From Nonomuraea maritima (GTDB taxonomy: Bacteria > Actinomycetota > Actinomycetes > Streptosporangiales > Streptosporangiaceae): a stretch of 64,000 nt of DNA. The translations under genes and the position numbers were made by a program. Below are positions 1 through 8,815 of this stretch, piece after piece (position 1 is the first letter of the stretch; each line of letters begins with the position of its first letter). The notes beneath the pieces were generated by a model. The model did no database searches and was not told the origin of the DNA. It saw only the letters and a list, made by a program, of their open reading frames with translations. Where the stretch lies: the NCBI RefSeq assembly GCF_900100395.1, contig NZ_FNFB01000001.1, forward strand, positions 620,001 to 684,000, in the 5' to 3' direction.

Positions 1-674
1 TCCACCGTCGGGAGATTGGGCGACGGACGGGCGTCCCAGTAGACCGACTTGGAGTCGAGCAGCACGCCCGACTCCGCCAGCGACCGCACCGCCACCTCGT
101 ACGCCCCGTAGGACGGGAAGTAGGGCGGCGCCCCGGAGACCGGCCAGCGCCCCCAGCTGATCACCCGCCAGGACGCGTACCCGGTGTCGCGGCCGGCGAA
201 GAACGGTGAGTTGGCGGCGAGGGCGATCAGGGTCGGCAGCCAGGGCCGCAGATGGTTGCCGACGTAGACGGCGTGCTCGGGGTCGGGCACGTCGACGTGC
301 ACGTGCAGGGCGCAGATGCTGATCTCGTCCTGCAGCGCGCCGTAGAGCACGCGTCCTTGCAGGTAGCGGTCGTCGTCGGTGAGCGGCGGCGGCATCACGT
401 CACCGAGGACGGGCATGCCGCAGGCGACGACGGCCAGGCCGCACGAGCGGGCCGCGCTCGAAACCTCCTTCCTCAGGGCGCGCAGCTGCGCGCCCAGTTC
501 GCCGAGGTCGGCGGAGGGCGGCGTGCGGGCCTCCACCTGGAATCGGGTGATCTCGTGAACCACGTCCAGCACGCCCGCGGCGGCGGCCAGCACGTCGGCC
601 GCCCGGGGGGATACGTGGCGGGTGCGGGGATCGACGACGAGGTATTCCTCCTCGATCCCGATGAGCGGAACCAT
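1..674 (-). CDS. Carboxylate-amine ligase / glutamate-cysteine ligase family 2 (YbdK-like), 3' part missing
   Basis: Partial gene running off the left edge; about 224 N-terminal residues are visible. The start reads MVPLIGIEEEYLVVD, with the Glu-rich IEEEY motif of the GCS2 (YbdK) family, followed by a CALHVHVDVPD segment and the metal/substrate segment YWDARPSPNLPTV at the edge, all in the family's usual order. The family condenses glutamate, or another carboxylate, with an amine using ATP; YbdK has weak glutamate-cysteine ligase activity. An in-frame GTG two codons upstream (680) is an alternative start. It lies 74 bp after the dipeptidase gene on the same strand, so it may be the last gene of the ROK-dipeptidase operon. 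The true substrate cannot be told from sequence. Confidence 0.85.
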   Translation of the reverse strand, partial: MVPLIGIEEEYLVVDPRTRHVSPRAADVLAAAAGVLDVVHEITRFQVEARTPPSADLGELGAQLRALRKEVSSAARSCGLAVVACGMPVLGDVMPPPLTDDDRYLQGRVLYGALQDEISICALHVHVDVPDPEHAVYVGNHLRPWLPTLIALAANSPFFAGRDTGYASWRVISWGRWPVSGAPPYFPSYGAYEVAVRSLAESGVLLDSKSVYWDARPSPNLPTV

Positions 675-748
675 GTCCACCTCGCAGGGGAGTCCGGAAC
701 TCTCCGTACGGAGGTTTGGTGCCCGTGCGGCGGTGTGGGGGAACCTGG

Positions 749-1411
749 TCAGCCGGTGAGCTCCACGGGCCCGTAGACGGCGTGGCGCGCGCCGGTGACC
801 ATGGCCCAGTAACGGTCGCCGTACGACCAGTGCCACCACTCGGTCGGGTAGTTGACCAGGCCGGCCGGCTCGAGGGCGGCGGCGAGCAGCTTGCGGTGGG
901 CGCGGGCGTCGTCGGAGATGCCGGGGGCGCCGGTGTAGCAGGCTCCGTCGCTCTGCTCCGGGTTGTCGTTGACCTGCGTGCCCATGTCGTACTCGACGCC
1001 GTCCGGCGAGCACAGGGTGAGGTCGACGGCGGCGCCCGCGGTGTGCGGGGCGACCTCGACCGGGGAGACGTAACGGCTGGCCGCGACGTGCGATTCGGCC
1101 TCCGTCATCTCGGGGTACGTCGCGAGCAGCTCGGCGCGGTAGCCCTCGAAGATGTCGCGCTGCGTGGCGATCGGGCGGTAGCCCTCGACGACGAGCAGGT
1201 GGTAGCCGTCGGGCAGCAGGCTCTCGGCGTGCTCGAGGCGGCTCAGCAGACCGGCCCGCAGGTGCGCGTAGGCGCCCGCGTCGTCGGCGAGCCGCGTGTC
1301 CACGCGCAGCCGTCCGCGCACGTCCGCCAGGGGTTCGCCGCACTCCTGCACCGGGATCGAGGTCACACGGGGGTCGGAGATCAGCACGACGTCGTTCGGG
1401 GAGCTCCACAT
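749..1411 (-). CDS. vanX: D-alanyl-D-alanine dipeptidase (VanX/DdpX family)
   Basis: 220 residues, close to the usual length of about 200. It hydrolyses D-Ala-D-Ala. All catalytic elements are visible: EGYRP with Arg79, the Zn-binding PHTAGAAVDL (His123, Asp130), and EWWHWSYGD with catalytic Glu191 and Zn ligand His194. The spacing matches VanX. There is no signal peptide, so it is probably cytoplasmic. ATG 1411 is chosen over an in-frame TTG six bases upstream. It starts only 12 bp after the ROK gene stop, so the two are probably cotranscribed. With no vanH/vanA ligase nearby and an N-acetylglucosaminidase locus next door, peptidoglycan-dipeptide recycling or scavenging is more likely than glycopeptide resistance; that role is inferred. 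Confidence 0.9.
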   Translation of the reverse strand: MWSSPNDVVLISDPRVTSIPVQECGEPLADVRGRLRVDTRLADDAGAYAHLRAGLLSRLEHAESLLPDGYHLLVVEGYRPIATQRDIFEGYRAELLATYPEMTEAESHVAASRYVSPVEVAPHTAGAAVDLTLCSPDGVEYDMGTQVNDNPEQSDGACYTGAPGISDDARAHRKLLAAALEPAGLVNYPTEWWHWSYGDRYWAMVTGARHAVYGPVELTG

Positions 1412-1423
1412 GGGCAAGGATTC

Positions 1424-2572
1424 TCACACAGTGTCGGAGAAGACCTGCTCGCGGGCCTGTCCCAGCGCCGCGACCAGCGCTCCGCGCAGCACCGGGTTGC
1501 CGTCCACGCGGGTCGTGACGACGGCGGGCCTGCTCGGGCACACGCGGGCCACCGCCTCCTCCACCTTCGCGGCCAGCCGCTCGCCGCCCGCGCGGCCGAC
1601 CTCGCCGCTGAGCACGATGAGCCCGGGATCGAGCACGACGGCCACGGCCGCGGCCCCCACGGCGAGCCGCGCGGCCACCTCGTCGAGGAAGCCCTCGTCA
1701 CCGCGACGCACCATGTCGGGCACGCTGTCGCCGGTCACGCCGTGCCGTTCGGCCAGGCCCGTGAGGGCGGCGTGGCCCACCAGGCGCTGGAACGAGCCCG
1801 ACTGCGGCGCGGACACCTCGGTGGGCAGCGGTTCACCGGGGACGGGCAGCCAGCCGATCTCGCCCGCGCCGCCGGAGATGCCGCGGTGCAGCTTGCCGCC
1901 GAGCATGACGCCGAGGCCCTGGCCGACGCCTGCCCAGATCACCACGAAGTCGTCGTGTCCTGCGGCGGCGCCGTACTCGTGCTCGGCGAGGGCGACGAGG
2001 TTGACGTCGTTCTCGATGGTCACGGACGCGCCGAGGGTCTCGCGCAGGCCGGCCAGCACGCCGACGTGCCAGGCGGGCAGGTCGTACGCCCAGCGCACGT
2101 CGCCGGTGACCGGGTCGACGACTCCGCGCGTGCCGATGACGAAGGAGCGCAGGCGTGCCAGGCTGACGTCCGCGGTGTCGCAGGCGCGCCGCACGGCGTC
2201 GTGCACCGCCCGTACGGGGTCGCCGACGTCGGAGGGGTTGACGGTGATCTCGACGACGGTCCTGCCGGTGATGTCCGCGACGCCGACGCGCAGGCTGTCG
2301 GGCAGCACCTCCAGGCCGGCGACGTACGCGGAGGAGGGGACGACGGCATACAGCGCGGCGTGCGGTCCGCGGCCTCCTGCGCGCTCGCCCGCGACCTCCA
2401 CCAGCCCGCGTTCCTCCAGCCGGGCGAGGAGCTGGCCCGCGGTCACCTTGGACAGGCCGGTGCGCTCGCCCAGCTCGGCTCGGGTGAGGGGGCCGTCTCC
2501 CAGGAGCAGTTCCAGCGCCGCGCGATCGTTCAGCCGGCGCAGCAGCCGGGGGGTCCCCGGGTCTCGACTCAT
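1424..2572 (-). CDS. ROK-family transcriptional regulator (NagC/XylR type)
   Basis: 382 residues. The N-terminal winged helix (about residues 10-70, with RAELGERTGLSKVTAGQLL) is followed by a ROK sugar-kinase-like domain containing the IENDVNLVALAEHEYG and HRGISGGAGEIG segments. The zinc-binding cysteine cluster of true ROK kinases is absent after GEIG (it reads WLPVPGEP), which fits a regulator rather than a kinase. It is divergent from the ABC importer at 2709, with an inverted repeat between them. The best inference is a sugar-responsive repressor of both units. A Shine-Dalgarno-like AAGGGTG precedes the ATG. It is clearly paralogous to the ROK gene at the other end of the locus. Confidence 0.88.
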   Translation of the reverse strand: MSRDPGTPRLLRRLNDRAALELLLGDGPLTRAELGERTGLSKVTAGQLLARLEERGLVEVAGERAGGRGPHAALYAVVPSSAYVAGLEVLPDSLRVGVADITGRTVVEITVNPSDVGDPVRAVHDAVRRACDTADVSLARLRSFVIGTRGVVDPVTGDVRWAYDLPAWHVGVLAGLRETLGASVTIENDVNLVALAEHEYGAAAGHDDFVVIWAGVGQGLGVMLGGKLHRGISGGAGEIGWLPVPGEPLPTEVSAPQSGSFQRLVGHAALTGLAERHGVTGDSVPDMVRRGDEGFLDEVAARLAVGAAAVAVVLDPGLIVLSGEVGRAGGERLAAKVEEAVARVCPSRPAVVTTRVDGNPVLRGALVAALGQAREQVFSDTV

Positions 2573-2608
2573 CGGCGCACCCTTCTCGTCACGATCGGCT
2601 AACGGGCG

Positions 2609-2622
2609 TTTCTTTTAAGAAA
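2609..2622. promoter_or_regulatory. Inverted repeat between divergent ROK gene and ABC operon
   Basis: TTTCTT-TT-AAGAAA is an AT-rich 6-bp inverted repeat, with a third TTTCTT copy at 2624-2629. It lies in the 136-bp divergent intergenic region, 37 bp from the ROK start and 87 bp from the lipoprotein start. AT-rich palindromes are typical ROK (NagC/Mlc-type) operators, so autoregulation plus control of the importer is inferred. No similar sequence was found before the second ROK gene. Confidence 0.45.
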
Positions 2623-2708
2623 GTTTCTTGTTAGTTTACCAGCATCGTTCGGCATTGACGATCAGCCTGGTGCGGACCGTAGGCCAGCACCCGGGAAGGG
2701 AGAACCCT

Positions 2709-4031
2709 GTGAGGATCGCGAAGATCACAGCCACTACGGTCACCACGGCCGCTCTGGCCCTGGGCCTCGCCGCCTGCGGGTCCAGTGAAGCACCCCCCAC
2801 GTCCTCACCCGACGCCGGCGCCGCCTCGGCCGGCGGCCCCGCGTACGCCGGCAAGACCTTGACCGTGTGGCGCCTGGGAGACAGCAACCCGGCCGCGGCC
2901 TCCTACATGGAGGAGCTCAACGCCGAGTTCAAGACCAAGACCGGCGCCGACGTCAAGCTCGAGTGGATCCCGTGGCCGCAGGTGGCCGACAAGTTCGCCG
3001 CCGCCGCCACCGGCACCGGGCCGGACGTGACCGAGATCGGCAACGACCAGGTGCCGATGTGGCAGAGCCAGGACGCGCTCACCCCCATCACGGACATCGC
3101 CCGCGAGGGCGACCGGGCGCAGATCCCCGAGAACCTCTACGGCTACGAGACCGTGGACAACGAGATCTACGCCGTGCCGTGGGGCGCCGGCGCCCGCGCG
3201 GTGCTCTACCGCAAGGACTGGTTCGAGGAGCTCAAGATCGAGGTCCCGAAGAGCTGGGACGAGCTCGTCGCCGCCGCCAAGAAGATCCAGAAGGAGAAGG
3301 GCGCGGGCGTGGACGGCTTCGCCTTCAACGGCGGCTCCGACGCCAACCACCTGCTCGCGGCCTTCGCCTGGTCCGAGGGCGGCGAGTACGCCGTCAAGGA
3401 GGGCGACCGCTGGGTCGGCAAGCTCACCGAGCCCGGCTTCACCAAGGGCTTCGAGACCTACACCGGTCTGGTGACCGACGGACTGTCCGGCAAGGCGAAC
3501 CTGACGCAGAACACCGTCGACATCCGTACCCGCTTCGCCAACAACAAGGTCGCCATGTACCTCACCGCCGCCTGGGACCTGCCGGGCATCGAGGAGGACT
3601 CCAAGGGCAAGCTGAAGGGCGACAAGCTCGGCTTCTTCCCGCTGCCCGCCAAGAGCGGCGGCGTGGCCCCGTCCTTCTTCGGCGGCAACGACATCGCGCT
3701 CTGGGGCACCACCGAGCAGGCCGACCTCGGCAAGGAGTACATCAAGCTCGCGACCAGCAAGACATGGGCCGACCGCTACGCCAAGGAGGGCGGCCTGCTC
3801 CCGGTCTACCCCGACACGCTGACCGCGCTGAACGAGGACCCGGCGCAGGGCCCGTTCGCCCAGGCGTTCGCCCAGGCCAGGGCCTTCCCCGCGGACCCCA
3901 ACTGGTCCGAGGCCGACGCCACGAAGGCCGTACTGCAGAACGCGGCGCGGGCCGTCATCGAGGGCAAGAAGGACACCGCGACCGCTCTCGCTGACGCCAA
4001 CAAGGAACTCGAAGAGATCCTGAACCAGTAG
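2709..4031 (+). CDS. Sugar ABC transporter substrate-binding lipoprotein
   Basis: 440 residues, an extracellular solute-binding protein family 1 member. The GTG start at 2709 has an AAGGGAG ribosome site 7 bp upstream and gives a type II signal peptide with lipobox LAAC (Cys about residue 20); the open frame extends further upstream without a signal. The mature part has the usual LTVWRLGD start, a WIPWPQVADKF segment and the YAVPWGAGARAVLYRKDWF motif common to oligosaccharide-binding members. It is the first gene of a lipoprotein-permease-permease operon that leads to a NagZ-type GH3 enzyme, so an N-acetylglucosamine-containing oligosaccharide is the likely ligand, as for the DasABC and NgcEFG systems of streptomycetes. 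The ligand is inferred from context. Confidence 0.9.
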   Translation: MRIAKITATTVTTAALALGLAACGSSEAPPTSSPDAGAASAGGPAYAGKTLTVWRLGDSNPAAASYMEELNAEFKTKTGADVKLEWIPWPQVADKFAAAATGTGPDVTEIGNDQVPMWQSQDALTPITDIAREGDRAQIPENLYGYETVDNEIYAVPWGAGARAVLYRKDWFEELKIEVPKSWDELVAAAKKIQKEKGAGVDGFAFNGGSDANHLLAAFAWSEGGEYAVKEGDRWVGKLTEPGFTKGFETYTGLVTDGLSGKANLTQNTVDIRTRFANNKVAMYLTAAWDLPGIEEDSKGKLKGDKLGFFPLPAKSGGVAPSFFGGNDIALWGTTEQADLGKEYIKLATSKTWADRYAKEGGLLPVYPDTLTALNEDPAQGPFAQAFAQARAFPADPNWSEADATKAVLQNAARAVIEGKKDTATALADANKELEEILNQ

Positions 4032-4033
4032 CG

Positions 4034-5047
4034 ATGGCGGACACGACTACGGTCACCCCGGGCGGGGGCTCCTCCCCCGCCCCGGGCAACCGGCGCGACA
4101 AGAGCTCCGGGAGGGTGCGGACCCGCGGACTCCCTGACTGGAGCATCCCGTACGTCCTGCTCGTCCCCGGCCTGCTGGTCATCGCGGGCCTGCTGCTCTA
4201 CCCGATGTTCCAGCTGGGCGTCATGGCGTTCCAGCGGGTCGGCCTGGCACAGGTCAGGGGCACCAGACCGGCCGAGTGGGTAGGCCTGGAGAACTTCGAG
4301 CGGGTCCTCGGCAACGAGATCTTCTGGTCGGCGTTGCGCAACACCGTGGTGTTCGCCTTCGTCGCCGTCAGCCTCACCCTGATCGTGGGCACCGCGGTCG
4401 GCGTGCTGCTGCACCGGCTCGGCAAGAAGATGTCGCTCTTCGTGGTGATCGGCTGCATGTTCGCCTGGGCGGTGCCGCCCGTGGCGCAGGGCGTCATCTG
4501 GCGCTCACTCTTCGACGCCGAGGCCGGCATCGTCAACTGGGCGCTGAACCTGCTGCCCGACTGGCTGGCCGCCCCGCCGGACGGGCAGCCGAGCTGGACC
4601 GGCACACCCTGGCTCAACGACACCCCCGGTCTCTACACCGCGCTGGTCGTGTGCGTGGTGTGGGCCGGCTTCCCGTTCATCGCTGTCTCGGTGCTCGCCG
4701 GGCTCAAGGGCATCCCCACCGAGCTGTACGAGGCGGCCAGGGTCGACGGCTCGGGCCCGTGGCGTACGTTCAGGAAGATCACCCTGCCGCTGCTCAAGCC
4801 GGTCTTCGCCGTCCTGACGGTCCTGTCGATCATCTGGGACTTCAAGGTGTTCAGCCAGCTGTACGTGCTGATGAACGGCCCCACCAACCGCGACGGCTTC
4901 AACCTGTCCATGTACGCCGTGGCCGAGGCCTTCAGGCCCCCGCAGAAGCTCGGCACCGGCGCGGCGATCTCGGTCGTGCTGACGATCATCCTGCTCGTCG
5001 TCACCGTCGTGTACGTACGGCAGATCGTGAAGCAGGAGGAGATGTGA
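4034..5047 (+). CDS. Sugar ABC transporter permease (MalF-like)
   Basis: 337 residues, starting 2 bp after the lipoprotein stop. The N-terminal tail is hydrophilic and Gly/Pro-rich, and about six membrane segments follow. The EAA loop that contacts the ATPase is visible as ELYEAARVDGSGPWRTFRK, followed by ITLPLLKP. It forms the membrane channel with the next gene. No ATP-binding subunit is encoded in the locus. In related actinomycetes a shared ATPase such as MsiK energises several such importers, and that is the likely arrangement here. Confidence 0.92.
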   Translation: MADTTTVTPGGGSSPAPGNRRDKSSGRVRTRGLPDWSIPYVLLVPGLLVIAGLLLYPMFQLGVMAFQRVGLAQVRGTRPAEWVGLENFERVLGNEIFWSALRNTVVFAFVAVSLTLIVGTAVGVLLHRLGKKMSLFVVIGCMFAWAVPPVAQGVIWRSLFDAEAGIVNWALNLLPDWLAAPPDGQPSWTGTPWLNDTPGLYTALVVCVVWAGFPFIAVSVLAGLKGIPTELYEAARVDGSGPWRTFRKITLPLLKPVFAVLTVLSIIWDFKVFSQLYVLMNGPTNRDGFNLSMYAVAEAFRPPQKLGTGAAISVVLTIILLVVTVVYVRQIVKQEEM

Positions 5048-5895
5048 CCCCGCTCGCCCGCAAGAGACTCGGCAAGATCCTCCTGAACGCGGCCGGCGTG
5101 GTGGTCTTCCTGTACGCCGCCTTCCCCGTCTACTGGATGGTCTCCACCGGCTTCAAGGAGAACGACCAGATCTTCACCACGGAGTTCATCCCGTTCCCGA
5201 CGCACTTCACCTTCGAGCACTTCGCGAAGGTGCTGACCGAGGGCGTCGCGAACAACTCCATCTGGCTCTACATGCGCAACAGCGCGATCGTGGCGCTCGG
5301 CACCGTGTTCATCGGCTCGGCCTTCGCCCTGCTGTCGGCCACCGCCATCGCCCGCTTCAGGTTCAAGGGCCGCAGCGTCTTCCTCGTGGTGCTGCTGATC
5401 GTGCAGATGCTGCCCGCCGAGGGCCTGCTCATCCCGCTGTACATGATGGTCAAGCGGGTCGGGCTCGGCGACCAGCTCATCGGGCTGATCGTCACCCAGG
5501 TGGCGCTGACGCTGCCGTTCGGCGTCTGGATGCTGCGCACGTTCGTCGCCGCGGTGCCGAAGACGCTGGAGGAGGCCGCCTGGATCGACGGCGCGAGCCG
5601 CATGACCACCTTCTGGCGGGTGCTCTTCCCGCTGGTCGCCCCGGGGCTGGTGGCCACGAGCATCTTCTCGTTCATCACCGCATGGAACGACCTGGTCTTC
5701 GCGCTCTACCTGATGTCGGGCTCGGAGGGGTACACGATGCCCGTCGCCCTGCAGTACTTCTTCGGCCAGAAGGGCGTCGAATGGGGCGCCATCATGGCCG
5801 GTTCCACCCTGATGACCCTCCCGGTCGTCGCCTTCTTCCTGCTCGTCCAACGCCGCATGGTCTCCGGCCTGGTCGCCGGGGCCGTCAAGGGCTGA
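5044..5895 (+). CDS. Sugar ABC transporter permease (MalG-like)
   Basis: 283 residues. The GTG start overlaps the stop of the previous permease by 4 nt (GTGA), implying translational coupling. There are six predicted membrane segments. The EAA loop reads TLEEAAWIDGASRMTTFWR and then VLFPLVAPG. The C-terminus RRMVSGLVAGAVKG is the typical end of MalG/CUT1 permeases. It pairs with the MalF-like subunit, and the glycosidase gene follows after 44 bp. Confidence 0.92.
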   Translation: MTPLARKRLGKILLNAAGVVVFLYAAFPVYWMVSTGFKENDQIFTTEFIPFPTHFTFEHFAKVLTEGVANNSIWLYMRNSAIVALGTVFIGSAFALLSATAIARFRFKGRSVFLVVLLIVQMLPAEGLLIPLYMMVKRVGLGDQLIGLIVTQVALTLPFGVWMLRTFVAAVPKTLEEAAWIDGASRMTTFWRVLFPLVAPGLVATSIFSFITAWNDLVFALYLMSGSEGYTMPVALQYFFGQKGVEWGAIMAGSTLMTLPVVAFFLLVQRRMVSGLVAGAVKG

Positions 5896-5939
5896 ACCAC
5901 GGGGGCACGGGCCTGCCCTCCTTCCACCGATGAGGAGCC

Positions 5940-7448
5940 ATGAGTCAGAGTGATCGGGGGCTGCGCCGCCTCGCGGCCGGCACACTGCTCGTCGCCTTCC
6001 AGGGCACCACGGCGCCCGACTGGGTGCTGCGCGAGCTGGAACAGGGCCTGGGAGGCGTCACGCTCTTCGGCTTCAACGTGGCAGGGCCCGACCGGCTGCG
6101 GGAGCTGACCACGGCGCTGCGGGGAGCCGGTGAGACCGTCATCTCGCTCGACGAGGAAGGTGGGGACGTCACCCGCCTGGCCTACCACGAGGGCAGCCGC
6201 TACCCGGGCAACGCGGCGCTGGGGGCCGTGGACGACGTCGAGCTCACCCGCCGCGTCTACCGGGCGATCGGCGCGGAGCTGGTCGCCTGCGGCGTCAACC
6301 TCGACATGGCGCCCAGCGCCGACGTCAACACCGAGCCCGACAACCCGGTGATCGGCACCCGCTCGTTCGGCGCCGGCACCGAACTGGTGGCCCGCCACAC
6401 GGTCGCCGCCGTCGAGGGCCTGCAGTCGGTACGGGTGGCCGCCTGCGTCAAGCACTTCCCCGGCCACGGCGCCACCCGCGTCGACTCCCACCTCGCCGTC
6501 CCGGTCGTCGACGTCGACCTCGACCTGCTGCGCGAACGGGAGCTGGCGCCGTTCCGCGCGGCGATCGCGGCCGGCGCCCGCTCGGTGATGACCGCGCACG
6601 TGGCGGTCCCGGCGCTCACGGGCGAGACGCCCGCCACGCTGTCCGGCGCCGCGCTCACCGGGCTCCTCAGGGGCGAGCTCGGGTACGACGGCGTCGTCGT
6701 CACGGACGCCCTCGACATGCAGGCCATCACCAGGAGCGTGGGCCTCGCGGGTGGGGCCGTGCGGAGCATCGCGGCCGGCTCCGACCTGCTGTGCCTGGGG
6801 CCGCTGCCCTCGTACGAGGACGTCCAGGAGATCATCGCCGGGATCGTCGCGGCGGTGGCCGACGGCCGGCTGCCCGCGTCCCGGCTGGAGGAGGCCGCCG
6901 ACCGCGTGGCGGCGCTCCGCGACTGGTTCACGGCCCCCCTGACGCCCACCGGCCCGGCGACCACCGCGGACCTCGACGCCCTGGGTCTCGACGCCGCGCG
7001 TCGCGCCGTCCGGCTGACCGGCGCCCTGGAGCCGCTCGTCGAGCCGCTGGTGGTCGAGGTGGACACCCCGCCGACGATCGCCGTCGGCGAGGTGCCGTGG
7101 GGCCTCGGCCCATGGCTGCCGCAGGCCGAGATCGTCCGGGTCGCCCCGGCCGCCGCCGACGTCCCCGGCCTGCTGGAGAAGGCCGCGAACCGCTCGCTGG
7201 TGGTCGTCGTCAAGGACGCCCACCGCCACCCGTCCAGCAGGGAGACCGTGTCGGCGCTGGTCGCCGCACGCCCCGACACGACGGTGATCGAGATGGGGCT
7301 GCCGGTGTGGCGGCCCGCCCACGCCGCCCACATCGCCACGTACGGCGCCGCCCGCCCCAACGCCCAGGCCGCCGTCGAACTCCTCACCGCCAGGAAAGAG
7401 CAGGTCGACCTGACCGCTCAGGAGGCGAGCAGCTCCTCACGGGCCTGA
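5940..7448 (+). CDS. GH3 beta-N-acetylglucosaminidase (NagZ type)
   Basis: 502 residues: a complete GH3 barrel plus a C-terminal alpha/beta domain. The NagZ signature KHFPGHGATRVDSH (residues 171-184) carries the Asp/His pair that acts as general acid in this subgroup, and the nucleophile is Asp256 in VVVTDALDM. There is no signal peptide, so it acts inside the cell on imported material. GAGGAG precedes the ATG. Its position behind the ABC importer, like the das-type loci, suggests hydrolysis of imported chitobiose-like sugars or GlcNAc-MurNAc fragments; the VanX-type gene nearby favours a cell-wall origin but does not prove it. The last 31 nt overlap the convergent ROK gene. Confidence 0.9.
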   Translation: MSQSDRGLRRLAAGTLLVAFQGTTAPDWVLRELEQGLGGVTLFGFNVAGPDRLRELTTALRGAGETVISLDEEGGDVTRLAYHEGSRYPGNAALGAVDDVELTRRVYRAIGAELVACGVNLDMAPSADVNTEPDNPVIGTRSFGAGTELVARHTVAAVEGLQSVRVAACVKHFPGHGATRVDSHLAVPVVDVDLDLLRERELAPFRAAIAAGARSVMTAHVAVPALTGETPATLSGAALTGLLRGELGYDGVVVTDALDMQAITRSVGLAGGAVRSIAAGSDLLCLGPLPSYEDVQEIIAGIVAAVADGRLPASRLEEAADRVAALRDWFTAPLTPTGPATTADLDALGLDAARRAVRLTGALEPLVEPLVVEVDTPPTIAVGEVPWGLGPWLPQAEIVRVAPAAADVPGLLEKAANRSLVVVVKDAHRHPSSRETVSALVAARPDTTVIEMGLPVWRPAHAAHIATYGAARPNAQAAVELLTARKEQVDLTAQEASSSSRA

Positions 7449-8599
7449 GCCAGCGCGGCCAGCACAGCGCCGCGCAGGACGGGGTTGCGGTCCTGCACCG
7501 TCGTCGTCACCACCTCGGGACGGACGGGGCAGATCCGGGCCACGGCCTCCTCCACCCGCGTCGTCAGCGCGGCGCCGCCCGCGTGCCCCACCTCGCCGGC
7601 CAGCACGACCAGGCGGGGGTCGAGGATCACGCACACCGCCGCCACCCCGAGGGCCAGCCGATGGGCGATCTCGTCGAGCAGCGGCTCGCCCTTGGCCCCG
7701 GCGGCCACGGCGACCTCGACGCACTCCCCTGCGCTCCCGGCCGTGAACCCGTGGCCGCGCGCCAGCTCGGTCACCGCCTCGGCGCTCACCAGCGACTGCA
7801 GGCCGCCCGCGAGCGAGGGCAGCCGGCCGGGCGGGGTGCGGATGTCCTCGGGCAGCGGCACGCCGGGCACCGGCAGGTAACCGATCTCGCCCGCGCTGCC
7901 CGTGAGCCCCCGGTGCAGCCTGCCCCCGAGCATGATGGCGAGCCCGAGACCGCGGCTGGCCCACAGCAGCACGAAGTCGTCGACGTCCTTGGCGGCCCCG
8001 TCTGCGCGTTCGGCGACGGCGGCGAGGTTGACGTCGTTCTCGATCGTCACCTCGCGCCGCAGATGGCCCGCCAGCGCCTCGTGGACGCCTTCGTGCCACC
8101 CGGGCAGGTCGAAGGAGAAGCGGATGTCGCCGCTGCGCGGATCGACCACGCCGGGGGTGCCGATGACGACGCCGCGCAGCTTGGAGACGCTGATCCGCGC
8201 GCCGCGGCAGGCTTTCACGAGGGCGCCGTGGACGACGGCGACCGGGTCGTCGTGGCTGTCGGAGGCGAGCGAGGCCGTGCCGATCGTGTGCCCGTTGATG
8301 TCGGCGACCACGGCGGAGACCAGGTCGGGCCCGACCTCCACACCGGCGACGTACGCGCTGGAGGGGATCACGGAGTAGAGGGCCGCGTTCGGCCCGCGGC
8401 CGCCCGCCTGGGTGCCGACGACCTGCACCAGGCCGCGCTCCTCCAGCCGGGCGAGCGTCTGCGAGGCCGTGACCTTCGACAGCCCGGTCAGGTCGCCGAT
8501 CTGCCCGCGCGTCATCGGCCCGGTGGCCAGCAGCAGCTCCAGCGCGGCCCGGTCGTTGATCTCCCTGAGCAGTCGGGGCACACCCGGGCGTCGCTCCAC
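7418..8599 (-). CDS. Second ROK-family transcriptional regulator
   Basis: 393 residues, close in sequence to the ROK gene at 1424-2572 (shared RAALELLL, LSKVTA, RLEERGLVQV, GSAGEIGYLPVPGVPL). It has an N-terminal winged helix and a ROK domain without the kinase zinc cluster. The GTG at 8599 is chosen because it aligns with the start of the paralogue; a GTG at 8611 is also possible, and an open frame extends to 8743 with no family similarity. Convergent with the GH3 gene, overlapping its 3' end by 31 nt. The two ROK genes flank the importer/glycosidase unit and may respond to different sugars. Confidence 0.85.
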   Translation of the reverse strand: MERRPGVPRLLREINDRAALELLLATGPMTRGQIGDLTGLSKVTASQTLARLEERGLVQVVGTQAGGRGPNAALYSVIPSSAYVAGVEVGPDLVSAVVADINGHTIGTASLASDSHDDPVAVVHGALVKACRGARISVSKLRGVVIGTPGVVDPRSGDIRFSFDLPGWHEGVHEALAGHLRREVTIENDVNLAAVAERADGAAKDVDDFVLLWASRGLGLAIMLGGRLHRGLTGSAGEIGYLPVPGVPLPEDIRTPPGRLPSLAGGLQSLVSAEAVTELARGHGFTAGSAGECVEVAVAAGAKGEPLLDEIAHRLALGVAAVCVILDPRLVVLAGEVGHAGGAALTTRVEEAVARICPVRPEVVTTTVQDRNPVLRGAVLAALAQAREELLAS

Positions 8600-8815
8600 G
8601 CTGAATCCCACCGTTGCAATCGAAAAGGTTGTTGAGAGTTTAGCTCTCCGGCCGTCGCCCGCTGGTGCGGGCGAACACGAGGATGCCATCCGGCGCGGAC
8701 CCGTCACCAGGGTTCCCGGAACCCTCACGACCACGACGTGCAAAATGTGAGCTTGCTACCAGATCACACGTTCTTGCGGGTCAACCAGTGACTGCCGGGA
8801 GGGATAATCAAGTAC

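Noticed and set aside
749..1411. The VanX-type gene as part of a glycopeptide-resistance cassette
   Set aside because: There is no vanH, vanA-type ligase or vanRS pair beside it; its operon partner is a ROK sugar regulator.
2667..2682. A DasR (dre)-like site upstream of the first lipoprotein gene (TGGT...ACC spacing)
   Set aside because: Only the GGT and ACC halves match; the CTAG centre and outer bases do not, and a ROK regulator with its own inverted repeat is adjacent.
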